Positions 21,541-33,261 of a stretch of 64,000 bases of DNA are shown piece by piece. Position numbers and translations under genes: made by a program. The stretch spans positions 133,206,990 to 133,270,989 of the forward strand of contig NC_050101.1 of NCBI RefSeq assembly GCF_902167145.1. The letters run 5' to 3'. Numbering within the stretch: position 1 is the stretch's first letter; each line of letters begins with the position of its first letter. The notes under the pieces are model-generated. The model saw nothing but the letters and a program-made list of their open reading frames with translations. It searched no databases and had not been told where the DNA came from. The stretch is from Zea mays (lineage: Eukaryota; Streptophyta; Magnoliopsida; Poales; Poaceae).

Positions 21541-24500
21541 GTTTATGCATCCGGGGGCTCAAGTTGGATACTCGACAGCGGATGCACAAACCACATGACC
21601 GGGGAGAAAAGGATGTTCTCCTCATATGAGAAAAACAAAGACCCCCAACGAGCTATCACATTTGGGGATGGAAATCAAGGGTTGGTCAAAGGTTTGGGTA
21701 AAATTGCTATTTCACCTGACCATTCCATTTCCAATGTTTTTCTTGTTGATTCATTAGATTACAACTTGCTTTCTGTTTCCCAATTATGTCAAATGGGCTA
21801 CAACTGTCTTTTTACTGATATAGGTGTCACTGTCTTTAGAAGAAGTGATGATTCAATAGCATTTAAGGGTGTGTTAGAGGGTCAGCTATACTTAGTAGAT
21901 TTTGATAGAGCTGAGCTCGACACATGTTTAATTGCTAAGACTAACATGGGTTGGCTCTGGCACCGCCGACTAGCCCATGTTGGGATGAAGAATCTTCATA
22001 AGCTTCTAAAGGGAGAGCACATTTTAGGACTAACCAATGTTCATTTTGAGAAAGACAGGATTTGTAGCGCATGCCAAGCAGGGAAGCAAGTTGGCACTCA
22101 TCATCCACACAAGAACATAATGACGACTGACAGGCCACTGGAGCTCCTACACATGGATCTATTCGGCCCGATCGCTTACATAAGCATCGGCGGGAGTAAG
22201 TACTGCCTAGTTATTGTGGATGATTATTCTCGCTTCACTTGGGTATTCTTTTTACAGGAAAAATCTCAAACCCAAGAAACTTTAAAAGGATTCTTGAGAC
22301 GGGCTCAAAATGAGTTTGGCTTAAGGATCAAGAAAATAAGAAGCGACAATGGGACGGAGTTCAAGAACTCTCAAATTGAAAGCTTCCTTGAGGAGGAGGG
22401 CATCAAGCATGAGTTCTCTTCTCCCTACACGCCACAACAAAACGGTGTAGTGGAGAGGAAGAATCGAACTCTATTGGACATGACAAGAACCATGCTTGAT
22501 GAGTACAAGACACCGGACCGGTTTTGGGCCGAAGCGGTCAACACCGCCTGCTACGCCATCAACCGGTTATATCTTCACCGAATCCTCAAGAAGACATCAT
22601 ATGAACTCCTAACCGGTAAAAAGCCCAACATTTCATATTTTAGAGTTTTTGGTAGCAAATGCTTCATTCTTATTAAAAGAGGTAGAAAATCTAAATTTGC
22701 TCCTAAAACTGTAGAAGGCTTTTTACTTGGTTATGACTCAAACACAAGGGCATATAGGGTCTTTAACAAGTCCACTGGACTAGTTGAAGTCTCATGTGAC
22801 GTTGTGTTTGATGAAACTAACGGCTCTCAAGTAGAGCAAGTTGATCTTGATGAAGTAGGTGAAGAACAGGCTCCATGCATAGCGCTTAGGAACATGTCCA
22901 TTGGGGATGTGTGTCCTAGGGAATCCGAAGAGCCTCCAAATGCACAAGATCAACCATCCTCCTCCACGCAAGCATCTCCACCAACTCAAAATAAGGATGA
23001 GGCTCAAGTTGATGAAGGGCAAAATCAAGAAGATGAGCCACCTCAAGATGACGGCAATGATCAAGGGGGAGATGCAAATGATCAAGAAAAGGAGGATGAG
23101 GAAGAACCAAGACCGCCACACCCAAGAGTCCACCAAGCAATCCAACGAGATCACCCCGTCGACACCATCCTCGGCGACATTCATAAGGGGGTAACTACTC
23201 GATCTCGGGTTGCACATTTTTGTGAACATTACTCGTTTGTTTCCTCTATTGAGCCACACAGGGTAGAGGAAGCTCTCCAAGATTCGGATTGGGTGGTGGC
23301 GATGCAAGAGGAGCTCAACAATTTCACGAGGAACGAGGTATGGCATTTAGTTCCACGTCCTAACCAAAATGTTGTAGGAACCAAATGGGTCTTCCGCAAC
23401 AAGCAAGATGAGCATGGTGTGGTGACAAGGAACAAAGCTCGACTCGTGGCCAAAGGGTATTCACAAGTCGAAGGTTTGGATTTTGGTGAAACCTATGCAC
23501 CCGTAGCTAGGCTTGAGTCAATTCGCATATTATTGGCCTATGCTACTTACCATGGCGTTAAGCTCTATCAAATGGACGTAAAAAGTGCCTTCCTCAATGG
23601 ACCAATCAAGGAAGAGGTCTATGTTGAGCAACCTCCCGGCTTTGAAGACAGTGAGTATCCTAATCATGTCTATAGGCTCTCTAAGGCGCTTTATGGGCTC
23701 AAGCAAGCCCCAAGAGCATGGTATGAATGCCTTAGAGATTTCCTTATTGCTAATGGCTTCAAAGTCGGCAAGGCCGATCCTACACTCTTTACTAAAACTC
23801 TTGAAAATGACTTGTTTGTATGCCAAATTTATGTTGATGATATTATATTTGGGTCTACTAACAAGTCTACATGTGAAGAGTTTAGTAGGATCATGACACA
23901 GAAATTCGAGATGTCAATGATGGGGGAGTTGAAGTATTTTCTAGGATTCCAAGTCAAGCAACTCCAAGAGGGCACCTTCATTAGCCAAACGAAGTACACT
24001 CAAGACATTCTTGCTAAGTTTGGGATGAAGGATGCCAAACCCATCAAGACACCCATGGGAACTAATGGGCATCTCGACCTCGACACGGGAGGTAAGTCCG
24101 TGGATCAAAAGGTATACCGGTCGATGATTGGTTCATTGCTTTATTTATGTGCATCTCGACCGGACATTATGCTTTCCGTTTGCATGTGTGCAAGATTCCA
24201 ATCCGACCCTAAGGAATCCCACCTTACGGCCGTAAAACGAATCTTGAGATATTTGGCTTATACACCTAAGTTTGGGCTTTGGTACCCTCGGGGATCCACA
24301 TTTGATTTACTTGGTTATTCGGATGCCGATTGGGCGAGGTGCAAAATCAATAGGAAAAGCACATCGGGGACTTGCCAGTTCTTGGGAAGATCCTTGGTGT
24401 CTTGGGCTTCAAAGAAGCAAAATTCGGTCGCTCTTTCCACCGCCGAAGCCGAGTACATTGCCGCAGGACATTGTTGCGCGCAATTGCTTTGGATGAGGCA

Positions 24501-24786
24501 AACCCTGCGGGACTACGGTTACAAATTAACCAAAGTTCCTTTGCTATGTGATAATGAGAGTGCAATCAAAATGGCCGACAATCCCGTCGAGCATAGCCGC
24601 ACTAAGCACATAGCCATTCGGTATCATTTTCTTAGGGATCACCAACAAAAGGGGGATATCGAGATTTCTTACATTAATACTAAAGATCAATTAGCCGATA
24701 TCTTTACCAAGCCACTTGATGAACAATCTTTTACCAGACTTAGGCATGAGCTCAATATTCTTGATTCTAGAAATTTCTTTTGCTAA
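21541..24786 (+). CDS. pol: Sirevirus Pol (protease, integrase, RT, RNase H), about 1081 aa, intact
   Basis: The frame is open from 21541, immediately after TAG at 21538-21540. The first ATG (21595) lies behind the protease active site, so initiation there would lose it. In order: protease ([12 protein letters not shown], catalytic Asp about residue 12), GAG-pre-integrase ([13 protein letters not shown]), integrase core with Asp ([11 protein letters not shown]), Asp (RSDNGTEF) and Glu ([10 protein letters not shown]), an acidic Gln/Asp-rich hinge (22930-23110), RT ([13 protein letters not shown], then the YVDD site in [11 protein letters not shown]) and RNase H ([21 protein letters not shown]). 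All expected catalytic residues are present. A sequence like a splice acceptor, TTTGTTTTGTAG, lies directly before the open frame. Confidence 0.93.
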   Translation, partial: VYASGGSSWILDSGCTNHMTGEKRMFSSYEKNKDPQRAITFGDGNQGLVKGLGKIAISPDHSISNVFLVDSLDYNLLSVSQLCQMGYNCLFTDIGVTVFRRSDDSIAFKGVLEGQLYLVDFDRAELDTCLIAKTNMGWLWHRRLAHVGMKNLHKLLKGEHILGLTNVHFEKDRICSACQAGKQVGTHHPHKNIMTTDRPLELLHMDLFGPIAYISIGGSKYCLVIVDDYSRFTWVFFLQEKSQTQETLKGFLRRAQNEFGLRIKKIRSDNGTEFKNSQIESFLEEEGIKHEFSSPYTPQQNGVVERKNRTLLDMTRTMLDEYKTPDRFWAEAVNTACYAINRLYLHRILKKTSYELLTGKKPNISYFRVFGSKCFILIKRGRKSKFAPKTVEGFLLGYDSNTRAYRVFNKSTGLVEVSCDVVFDETNGSQVEQVDLDEVGEEQAPCIALRNMSIGDVCPRESEEPPNAQDQPSSSTQASPPTQNKDEAQVDEGQNQEDEPPQDDGNDQGGDANDQEKEDEEEPRPPHPRVHQAIQRDHPVDTILGDIHKGVTTRSRVAHFCEHYSFVSSIEPHRVEEALQDSDWVVAMQEELNNFTRNEVWHLVPRPNQNVVGTKWVFRNKQDEHGVVTRNKARLVAKGYSQVEGLDFGETYAPVARLESIRILLAYATYHGVKLYQMDVKSAFLNGPIKEEVYVEQPPGFEDSEYPNHVYRLSKALYGLKQAPRAWYECLRDFLIANGFKVGKADPTLFTKTLENDLFVCQIYVDDIIFGSTNKSTCEEFSRIMTQKFEMSMMGELKYFLGFQVKQLQEGTFISQTKYTQDILAKFGMKDAKPIKTPMGTNGHLDLDTGGKSVDQKVYRSMIGSLLYLCASRPDIMLSVCMCARFQSDPKESHLTAVKRILRYLAYTPKFGLWYPRGSTFDLLGYSDADWARCKINRKSTSGTCQFLGRSLVSWASKKQNSVALSTAEAEYIAAGHCCAQLLWMRQTLRDYGYKLTKVPLLCDNESAIKMADNPVEHSRTKHIAIRYHFLRDHQQKGDIEISYINTKDQLADIFTKPLDEQSFTRLRHELNILDSRNFFC

Positions 24787-25665
24787 GCTTGCACACATAG
24801 CTCTTTTGAATACCTTTGATCATATCTCCTTTATATGCTATGACTAATGTGTTTTCAAGTCGATTTCAAACCAAGTCATAGGTATATTGAAAGGAAATTG
24901 GAGTCTTCGGCGAAGACAAAGGCTTCCACTCCGTAACTCATGCTTCGCCATCACTCCGAGCAACTCTCTCGTCCTTGGGGGAGAAATGAGCATCAAGGAA
25001 AAGGACTTCATCCTTGGGGGAGAGAGTAAAAGCTCAAACGCAAAAGGACTTCGTCTTTGGTATAATCTTAACTCACTTATTTATGACCAAAGGGAAGATT
25101 GCACTTCGAGGGCTCTAATGACTCCGTTTTTGGCGATTTATGCCAAAAAGGGGGAGAAATGAGCCCAAAGCAAAAGGACCGCACCACCACCACCAAATTC
25201 AAAAACTTAGTGCTTTCCAAAAGTCTTTATCATTTGGTATCCTATTATGTTCAAAAGGGGGAGAAAGTAGTATTTCAAAAATGGCATATCAAAACCCTCT
25301 TGAACACTAAGAGGTGGATCTCTTTTAGGGGGAGTTTTGTTTAGTCAAAGGAAAAGCATTTGAAATAGGGGGAGACAATTTCAAATCTTGAAAATGCTTT
25401 GCAAACTCTTATTCATATACCTTTGACTATTTGCAAAAGATCTTTGAAATGGATTTACAAAAAGAATTTGCAAAAACAAAACATGTGGTGCAAACGTGGT
25501 CCAAAATGTTATATAAGAAAGAAACATTCCTTGCATATCTTGTAAGTAGTTATATTGGCTCAATTCCAAGTAACCTTTTCACTTACATTATGCAAACTAG
25601 TTCAATTATGCACTTCTATATTTGCTTTGGTTTGTGTTGGCATCAATCACCAAAAAGGGGGAGAT
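24787..25665 (+). repeat. Non-coding region with multiple polypurine tracts
   Basis: Between pol and the 3' LTR there is no credible gene and no envelope-like ORF. GGGGGAGA-type tracts recur near 24977, 25017, 25150, 25257, 25329, 25368 and 25656, the first three followed by AAATGAGC-like or AGAGTAAAAGC-like bases. Repeated polypurine tracts ahead of the 3' LTR are a known Sirevirus hallmark. The last one is the probable plus-strand primer. Confidence 0.8.
25652..25665 (+). other. Terminal polypurine tract of the young Sirevirus
   Basis: AAAAAGGGGGAGAT abuts the 3' LTR start TGAAAGGG at 25666. The same tract adjoins the right Sirevirus 3' LTR. Confidence 0.9.
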
Positions 25666-26987
25666 TGAAAGGGAATTAGGCTTACACCTAGTTCCTAAAA
25701 TAATTTTGGTGGTTGAATTGCCCAACACAAATATTGGACTGACTAGTTTGCTCTAGTGTATAAGTTATACAGGTGCAAAAGGTTCACATCAGCCAATAAA
25801 AAGACCAAGTTTTGGATTCAATAAAGGAGCAAAGGGGCAACCGAGGGCACCCCTGGTCTGGCGCACCGGACTGTCCGGTGTGCCACCGGACAGTGAACAG
25901 TACCTGTCCGGTGCACCAGGGGACTCAGACTCCAACCCTTCGCCCTCGGGAATTCGCGGAGGCCGGCGCGCTATAATTCACCGGACTGTCCGGTGTGCAC
26001 CGGACATGTCCGGTGCGCCAACGAACCGCGGCCTCCGGAACTCGTCATCCTCGGGTTTTCACGACAGCCGCTCCGCTATAATTCACCGGACTATCCGGTG
26101 TGCACCGGACTGTCCGGTGTGCCAGCGGAGCAACGGCTCTCTGCGGCGCCAACGGCTCCCTGCGCAGCATTAAATGCGCGCGCAGCGCGCGCAGACGTCA
26201 GGGCTGCCCATACCAATGCACCGGACATCAAACAGTGCATGTCCGGTGTGCACCGGACACCCAGGCGGGCCCACAAGTCAGAAGCTCCAACGGCTAGAAT
26301 CCAACGGCAGTGGTGACGTGGCAGGGGCACCGGACTGTCCGGTGTGCACCGGACTGTCCGGTGCGCCATCGAACAGAAGCCTCCAGCCAACGGTCAAGTT
26401 TGGTGGTTGGGGCTATAAATACCCCAACCACCCCACATTCATTGCCATCCAAGTTTTCCCACTTCTCAACCACTTACAAGAGCTAGGCATTCAATTCTAG
26501 ACACATACAAAGAGATCAAATCCTCTCCAATTCCACTCAAGCCTTTAGTGACTAGCGAGAGAGATTTGCCGTGTTCTTTTGAGCTCTTGCGCTTGGATCG
26601 CATTCTTTCTTTCTCTTGTGCTCTTGTAATCAACACTCAATTGTAACCGAGGCAAGAGGCACCGATTGTGTGGTGGCCCTTGCGGGGAAGTTTTGTTCCC
26701 GGTTGACTGAGAAGAAGGAAAGCTCACTCGGTCCGAGGGACCGTTTGAGAGAGGGAAGGGTTGAAAGAGACCCGGCCTTTGTGGCCTCCTCAACGGGGAG
26801 TAGGTTTGCGAGAACCGAACCTCGGTAAAACAAATCCGCGTGTCACTCTCCTTATTTGCTTGCGATTTGTTTTGCGCCCTCTCTCGCGGACTCGTTGATA
26901 TTTCTAACGCTAACCCCGGCTTGTAGTTGTGATTATTTTTCTAAATTTCAGTTTCGCCCTATTCACCCCCCCTCTAGGCGACTATCA
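25666..26987 (+). repeat. 3' LTR of the young Sirevirus (1322 bp)
   Basis: It has the same length as the 5' LTR, with one visible mismatch at 26093 that damages one of the 17-bp palindromes (GTCC to ATCC). The target duplication agaat follows at 26988. Confidence 0.95.
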
Positions 26988-26992
26988 AGAAT

Positions 26993-29086
26993 ATATCAAG
27001 ATATCGTCGATGAAGACCACCACGAACTTGTCCAACTCGGGCATGAACACCGAGTTCATCAAATAAGTGAAGTGGGCAGGAGCATTTGTGAGCCCGAAGG
27101 ACATTACCAGGTACTCAAACAATCCATACCGCGTAGTAAACGCGGTCTTCGGTATATCCTCGGGCCGAATACGGATTTGATGATAGCCCGACCTGAGATC
27201 AATTTTGGAAAATACCCTCGCCCCAGTCAGTTGATCAAATAAGATGTCGATCCTTGGAAGAGGGTACTTATTCTTGATGGTGACCTCATTCAGGGGTCGA
27301 TAATCCACGCACATTCGCAAGGTTTGATCCTTCTTCTTAACAAAAATGGTGGGACAACCCCATGGGGACGAGCTTGGCCGGATGAATCCCTTATTCAGTA
27401 GATCTTGTAATTGAATCTTCAATTCCGCCAACTCATTAGGGGGCATACGGTACGATCTTCGGGAGATGGGAGCCGTACCGGGCTTTAGCTCAATTACGAA
27501 TTCTACATCTCTTTCAGGGGGCAGTCCAGGCAAATCTTCCGGAAATACATCTGGAAACTCACATACTACCGGAATGTTCTTGATCTCCGGTACAATGGCT
27601 TCATATACTCTACCAGAAGCTTTGGTTGGATTAGTTACGGGGAGAGACAAAAGAATCTCTTCTTGATTATAGCTCAACCTGACGGTTCTGAGTTCAGTGT
27701 TGAGAATTGCCTTGTGTTGGGTTAACCAATTCATACCCAAAATTACATCTATATCCTGGCCTTTCAGAACAATCATGTTAGCAGGAAAGTTCCGTCCGGC
27801 CATTGTTACTGGCACTCCATAGGCCACTTCTCAAGTAAAAATGTGTCCCCCAGGTGAATGAATTTTAAATCCCTCTTTCGATTCATGACATGCAATATGA
27901 TGTTGCTCCACAAATTTCTTGCTAATGAATGTATGTGAAGCACCAGAATCAAAAAGAATAATTGCAGGGTGACTGGCCACGGGAAACGTACCCATCATCA
28001 CCGGCTCTCCTTCCGGTGTAGTGGCCACTTGGGTGCAATATACACGCCCCGTCTTCTTTGTATTTTTCCCCACAGCATTTCCTTTGGGCTGAGTTGATCT
28101 CCCAGATCCTTGCGGAGCATTTGATTGATTTTGCCTAGGATATGGGCAGTCTTTGATGAAATGTCCCGACTTGCCGCAATTAAAACACCCAGTTGAAGAA
28201 CTAGGCAAGGCAGGGAATCGAGTGCCTGGGGCACCCGGCTGATTTGGGGTAGTGGGGGTATTGTTGGGGCAAATAATGATAGGTTGTTTGAAAGGGAATG
28301 AGGGTGGACGAGAAAAAGTGCGATTTTGGCTTGAAGGTCGGATCACAAACCGTTGCTTCTTCGCCTGGCCCTGATTAAGCCTCTCACCACCGAATCCCTT
28401 ATTCTTCCCAGAATTTGCGTATTTGGCTTCAATAGATAAGGCTGTGTTGACAGCCTTTCCATACGTGAGGTCTATGCATGTGGCCATCTTTCTCTGTAGC
28501 CGATCATTTAAACCCCGCATAAAACAGTTCTTCTTCTTTAAATCAGTATTCACCTGGTCGATGGCATACTGCGACAGGTGATTAAACTTGTTGAGATATT
28601 GGTTGACGGTATCTCCACCTTGTTTTAACTTCATAAATTCCTCTTGTTTCATATGCAGCACTCCTTCGGGTATGTAGTGCTCACGGAAGGCTGCTTTAAA
28701 CTCTTCCCAGGTGAATTGATGGTTGACAGGTTGAATAGCCACAAAATTTCCCCACCAGGTACTGGCGGGACCACGCAGTTGTTGTGCTGCAAATAACGGC
28801 TTCTGCGTCTCTGAGCAACGGAGAAGACCAAACTTTTGTTCGATAACCCGTATCCACTCATCAGCTTCTAGGGGATCTTCGGCTTTGACGAATAGGGGTG
28901 GACGGGTTTCAGAGAAATCCAAATAAGTAGTTTCACGGGGGCCATGCGGATAACCCCTTCCTGCTTGCTGCTGGAATTGCTGTTGACCCGCCATTTCCCT
29001 AAGGAAGCGGGTATTGTCTGCGGTGGCATTCACCAAGGCGGCAATCGCCTCGGCTAACGTGGGAGGAACCGGAGGTGGGTTTGGGG
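26993..29086 (-). pseudogene. gag-pol: Element A gag and pol 5' half (Gag, zinc knuckle, protease, RT start)
   Basis: It continues the piece at 15146-17458. It has a Gag domain ([14 protein letters not shown] ... [15 protein letters not shown]), a CCHC knuckle ([14 protein letters not shown], near 28150-28190), a protease motif ([12 protein letters not shown], near 27940) and RT from [16 protein letters not shown] to FIDDILIYS next to the young Sirevirus. A stop TGA at 27831-27833 separates Gag-protease from RT (HIFT, then stop, then EVAYGVP); element B has Arg there. The first residues of Gag are cut off by element B and reappear at 42776-42818. Confidence 0.9.
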
Positions 29087-29091
29087 TAACA

Positions 29092-32000
29092 TGTGACAGA
29101 ACCTCCCAAGTAATTAGGCCCACCTACAGTTGTCCTTGTCTAACAGACATCAGACATCCTGTAGATGTTCCTAAGTCACTTGACAAGCTCGATATCTTTC
29201 CTTACCTCACCAGGAACGTTTCACCCGTCTTGCAGACATTACAGAACATCGGAGATAAAGAGATGCGGAAGCAATTACATAAACTTACATTTATTTCAAA
29301 AGCAAGCTTGAGTTATTTTATTACAGACCAGAACTAAAAAGCGAGTGCAGAGTAGTAATATTATACAAACCAAGCGAGGCACAAACTCCTCCCGATAAGC
29401 TATAAGTAAAAGATCCTATGTGGAGGACCGAGCCCTCCCGCACTTCAGTCTTGTTTTTCTTCTTTTGGAACCACCCTGGCACAGAAGCAGCAAAAGTCTG
29501 CTACTTCCTCACCTAAAAACAACGAAGGGATAAACCCTGAGTATGGAATTACTCAGCAAGTCTTACCCGACTAAAGAAAAGACTCTCAAGGGTATGCTGG
29601 TTGTATGGGAGTCAAGGTAAGGCTTTTCAATAATCAAAGACGCTGTTTTGCAGAAATGCTTACTAAAGTGGATCCTTAAAAATCCAATTTTATTTGCCAA
29701 GTTAAGTAAAATTACCTGCACTAGAGTTCTTTCTACCCTAGTTCAATCACTGGTCCTGCACTAGCCAATTTCTTAACAAAAGCCCATCGTCTTTAGTGGA
29801 ATGCTACGTGTAGGGCAGTGACCAAGTCTTCATAACCGCGAAGGTACGGCGATCCGAATCGATTATACTCAGCTGAGGATCTCCAATCACACGACATATG
29901 TAGCACTTAAACCTTGCATATGTCAACCCGCCACCGGGGTTCTTAAGACCGGATCAGGTTCACGCAAACCGAGAGCACAGATACACCACCGTCCACCTTC
30001 TTGCCACGGAGGGTACACGCTACTCTCGCCACCGCTCCACACCCATTTCGTGTTATCTTATTCCGGCCTTAGTCTGCCCGAGGCAAGGCTTACCCATGAC
30101 GAGGCATGTGACCAGTTAAAGGGTCCTCGATCATCAAGCCTACATCGACAAGGTCCTTAATCGACTCAGACGGAGACACTACACCGAGACTCTCTTCTCG
30201 TGCAAGTCACCCGCCCGGTCTCAACTTAATTATTTCAAACCCAAAGTTTGGTACCTGGCAGAGGTACATCTTTTCCGATGTTGAACCTATCAAGGCCTTT
30301 GATAGATCCATCATCAAGTTTTATTTTCGAAAAACATCCCACCCACTTTTGCCACATCATATTTTGTAAAAACAAAACCTTTTGTTTTTCTAAAGCCAAG
30401 CTAAGCATCAAAAAGCTTTTGTAAAACAGGTGATTAAGGAAGGTAATCCAATTCAAGGAAGGTAATGCAGGAATGGTTTTATCAAGCAACTCCTATCACC
30501 TAATGCAGCAATCAGGTGAGAAAGATTTTAAAATAGCAAGGAAGGTGGCAAATGCACCGGGGCTTGCCTTCGTTTACAGGTGATTCGGGTTCGGATCCAC
30601 AGATATCGAAGTAGAAACTATTGCCTGCTTGTGAATCCAAAGGAGGTGGTGTCCTGTCTTCGGTGACTTCTATCTCTTCTTCACGTTCTAATCATAACCA
30701 TACATAAGTATAAGAATGGATGCCATGGGATGCTCATGAGGATGCAAATATAAACTTATTATCTATGTCTTGAATACAACTTTCCTTCACGGAGTTCCGG
30801 GAACTTAGGGTTTCCGGAGTCGGTAAAGGAGTTCATAGGGCAGTGGGGGTGTTTTGGGGTTTGGTGATCAAACAAGGTCCAAATCAATTCAAATCCTACC
30901 CAAGGCTTCTAAATATTATGAGGAACTCATATAAAAATTTTGAGCATTTTTGGAATTACCATTTGTTTTCTAAAAATCCATAACCAACATTTTTAACCAC
31001 TTTAAATACCGTAAAATTTCTTACTTCCACTAAAAATCACAAACTTATTTTTACTAAATTCCAGGGAAAATAACAAGCCTAGGAAAATTAGTTTCACAAT
31101 TTTAGCATTTTTCTACATTTTTCTACATATTTCTAAAGCTCTGCTGAAAAAGAAAAAGGAAAAGGATTAAATAGAACTGGGCCGGTTCTGGCCCAGACGG
31201 CCCAGGTCCAGGGCAAAACGCGCCCGCGCGCGCCCGCGCCCTGGCGGCTTTGCAGAAAGGGCCCCGAGTTTTTGACTAACTGTGAACGAGTTCAGTTACT
31301 ATTTGTATCAGTCACTGACAAATTGCACCGGGGCCCCTGAGGTTCTATTTCTCCATAGGTGAGGTCCCTGACGATGGCAGCGCACGGAGGAGCTCCGGCG
31401 AGCGCGTAGACCGGCCGAGCGGGGCCACGACCGGTGCTCAGCTGCGGCCTAAACCAAATTCACAACCTAGCGAATGTTTCCCCTAGGTTAATTTGAAGAA
31501 TGGTGCCCTAATTTGCCCTGACCACGGCAACCGTGAGTATTGCGGCTAGGTGGTCGCGTTCTCGGCGACTAGAGGATTCTCAATCCAATTGCATGCGTCG
31601 GTGAGTTTGAGGGAAGGTTAAGGATGCTAAAACGAGATTAGAGAGGGCGTGATCGGACCTGGAGAGGGCTGGCCACGACGAGCTTGGGTTCACGACGTTC
31701 TTCAACCGGTTTGGGGAAATTCCAAATTCAAGTTCTCTGGTGGGGGGTTTGGGATGCAGGTGGGTGCAGTAGATGCTTGGATGCATGGCGGAGCTGGGGG
31801 TACAGTCAATTTATAGCGCCCGCGGGCGGTGGTGCTCAATTTGGCCGAGCCACGAGGCGGTCGGAGGTGAAGAAGAAAGCACTGGCCGCGTGAGTTCGTG
31901 GCCAACGGCGTGGCAAGCTCACCGGCGTCGATGGGACAGCCTTAAGGTGTCACGGCGGTGCGGTGGAAAGGCTAAGCCACGCGGCACATGGCCGGGAGGC

Positions 32001-33109
32001 GGCGGTCACCGGCGAGGTAATCCACTCAGCCGCAAAGAGGGAGAGAGGGCCACGGGGGTCACCGGAGTGATCGTCAGCGCACGGGCGGTGAAGATCTTTT
32101 ACCCCGCAAGGTTATCCATTAGCTATGAGCGAGAACCCGGACGGCGGCAGCACGAATCACGGCGGTGAGGACAGCCGCGCTGGCGGTCTGATCCCTATTG
32201 AGCACTGTACCATGGCAGTCACCAATTCAGAGCGACTGACAGAGCACATTGGAGCATCATTTTCTCTGATTTTCAGATGGCAACACACCCAGTGATCTAT
32301 AGCAAAGTTGTAGTGCTATAATCCATCTATATCTTTTCTATAATGTGTAATCACAAAAGGTCACTGGATCCCCTTCAAAATCGAGCTCAAAGTTCATGTC
32401 ATAACACTGTTAATCTGCATTTCAGACTTCAGGCAGCCTGACAGTCCATCTTTGATTGGGTTTTTCTCCAAATTTCACATAAGACCATGGCTTGAACCCT
32501 TAAACAAAGTTGTTCTCCCATGATTGATCTTCAACTTTGATGTGGTCACCTAACATGAATTCTCACTATTTTGAAAGCTACACAGCCCCAAAGTTGGGCC
32601 TACAACCCTGTTTTCAGACTTAGCATAGGACTCAAATGAGGTCCATTTTGCATTTAAGTCCAAAACTTAGGGTTTGGCTTTCAAGTCCACATGTTTGTGA
32701 ACCAAATGACTTAAAATACTTATTTAGCTTGGTTTTTGCACTTTAGCCCAAAAGTGGGCTAATTTTGCACATAAGCCCCTAGGGTTTGGTTCTAGGGTTT
32801 TCTAGGGTTCCAATTAGGGTTTCTGGTATTCCAGGGGTATAAAAGTGATTCAAGTTGATTCTTGGGGTCATTTTATGACTTTTACCCTAAAGCTTTTAGG
32901 TTTTCCCAACTTGGGTTAGGTTTTACCCCTTTAATCCCTATTTAGGGTTAAGTCCTTTAACCAGGGTCCTATTTGCAAAACACTTAAACAATACAACTTG
33001 TTTGAAATTTTTGCCTAGTGAATGCACTCTAGGTGTGTCAAACATATGCAATGCCAATGCTATGATGCCATGCTCAAGTTTTAGTTACAGTAACACTAGG
33101 GGTGTTACA
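29092..33109 (-). repeat. 3' LTR of element B (4018 bp)
   Basis: It starts TGTGACAGAACC at 29092 (plus strand) and ends GGGGTGTTACA at 33109. It is very similar to 38738-42770. Its candidate TATA decamer CTATAAATTG (minus) is at 31807-31816. No gene is seen. Confidence 0.92.
31807..31816 (-). promoter_or_regulatory. Candidate TATA box in the B 3' LTR
   Basis: CTATAAATTG on the minus strand, conserved at the matching place in the A LTRs although the surrounding bases differ. Confidence 0.5.
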
Positions 33110-33126
33110 TCCTTCCCCCCATAAAA
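33110..33126 (-). other. Polypurine tract of element B
   Basis: The minus strand reads TTTTATGGGGGGAAGGA directly before the 3' LTR. Confidence 0.85.
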
Positions 33127-33261
33127 GAATCTCGTCCCGAGATTAAAAGTCCTAGGGTAAGTAATGGTAAAGGAAACGCATCACATTTTTATTTCCTTAT
33201 TTTTGGTACAAGACAGGGGTGGTGTGGGGGTTACTTCTTTATTACAACAGCTATACAGGCT

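Larger units (their letters stand above)
17464..26987 (+). mobile_element. Intact young Sirevirus (Ji/Opie-like Ty1/Copia), 9524 bp
   Basis: It has two 1322-bp LTRs, TSD agaat (17459-17463 and 26988-26992), a tRNA-Met primer site, open gag, open pol in another frame, several polypurine tracts and a final PPT. It is inserted in the reverse transcriptase codons of element A, just after the FIDDILIYS block. By eye the LTRs differ at a single position (26093 A against G in the 5' copy). With the often-used rate of 1.3e-8 substitutions per site per year, that would be about 30 thousand years. No lesion is visible in gag or pol, so it may be autonomous. The subfamily name Ji is from memory of the LTR start. 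Confidence 0.95.

Noticed and set aside
24887..25162. Envelope-like or extra ORF between pol and the 3' LTR of the young Sirevirus
   Set aside because: The open frames are under 100 residues, dominated by polypurine translation, and not conserved in the right Sirevirus.
27831..29123. Gag of element A starting at 29123
   Set aside because: The first residues of that frame come from the LTR of element B. The true start is at 42818, on the other side of the insertion.
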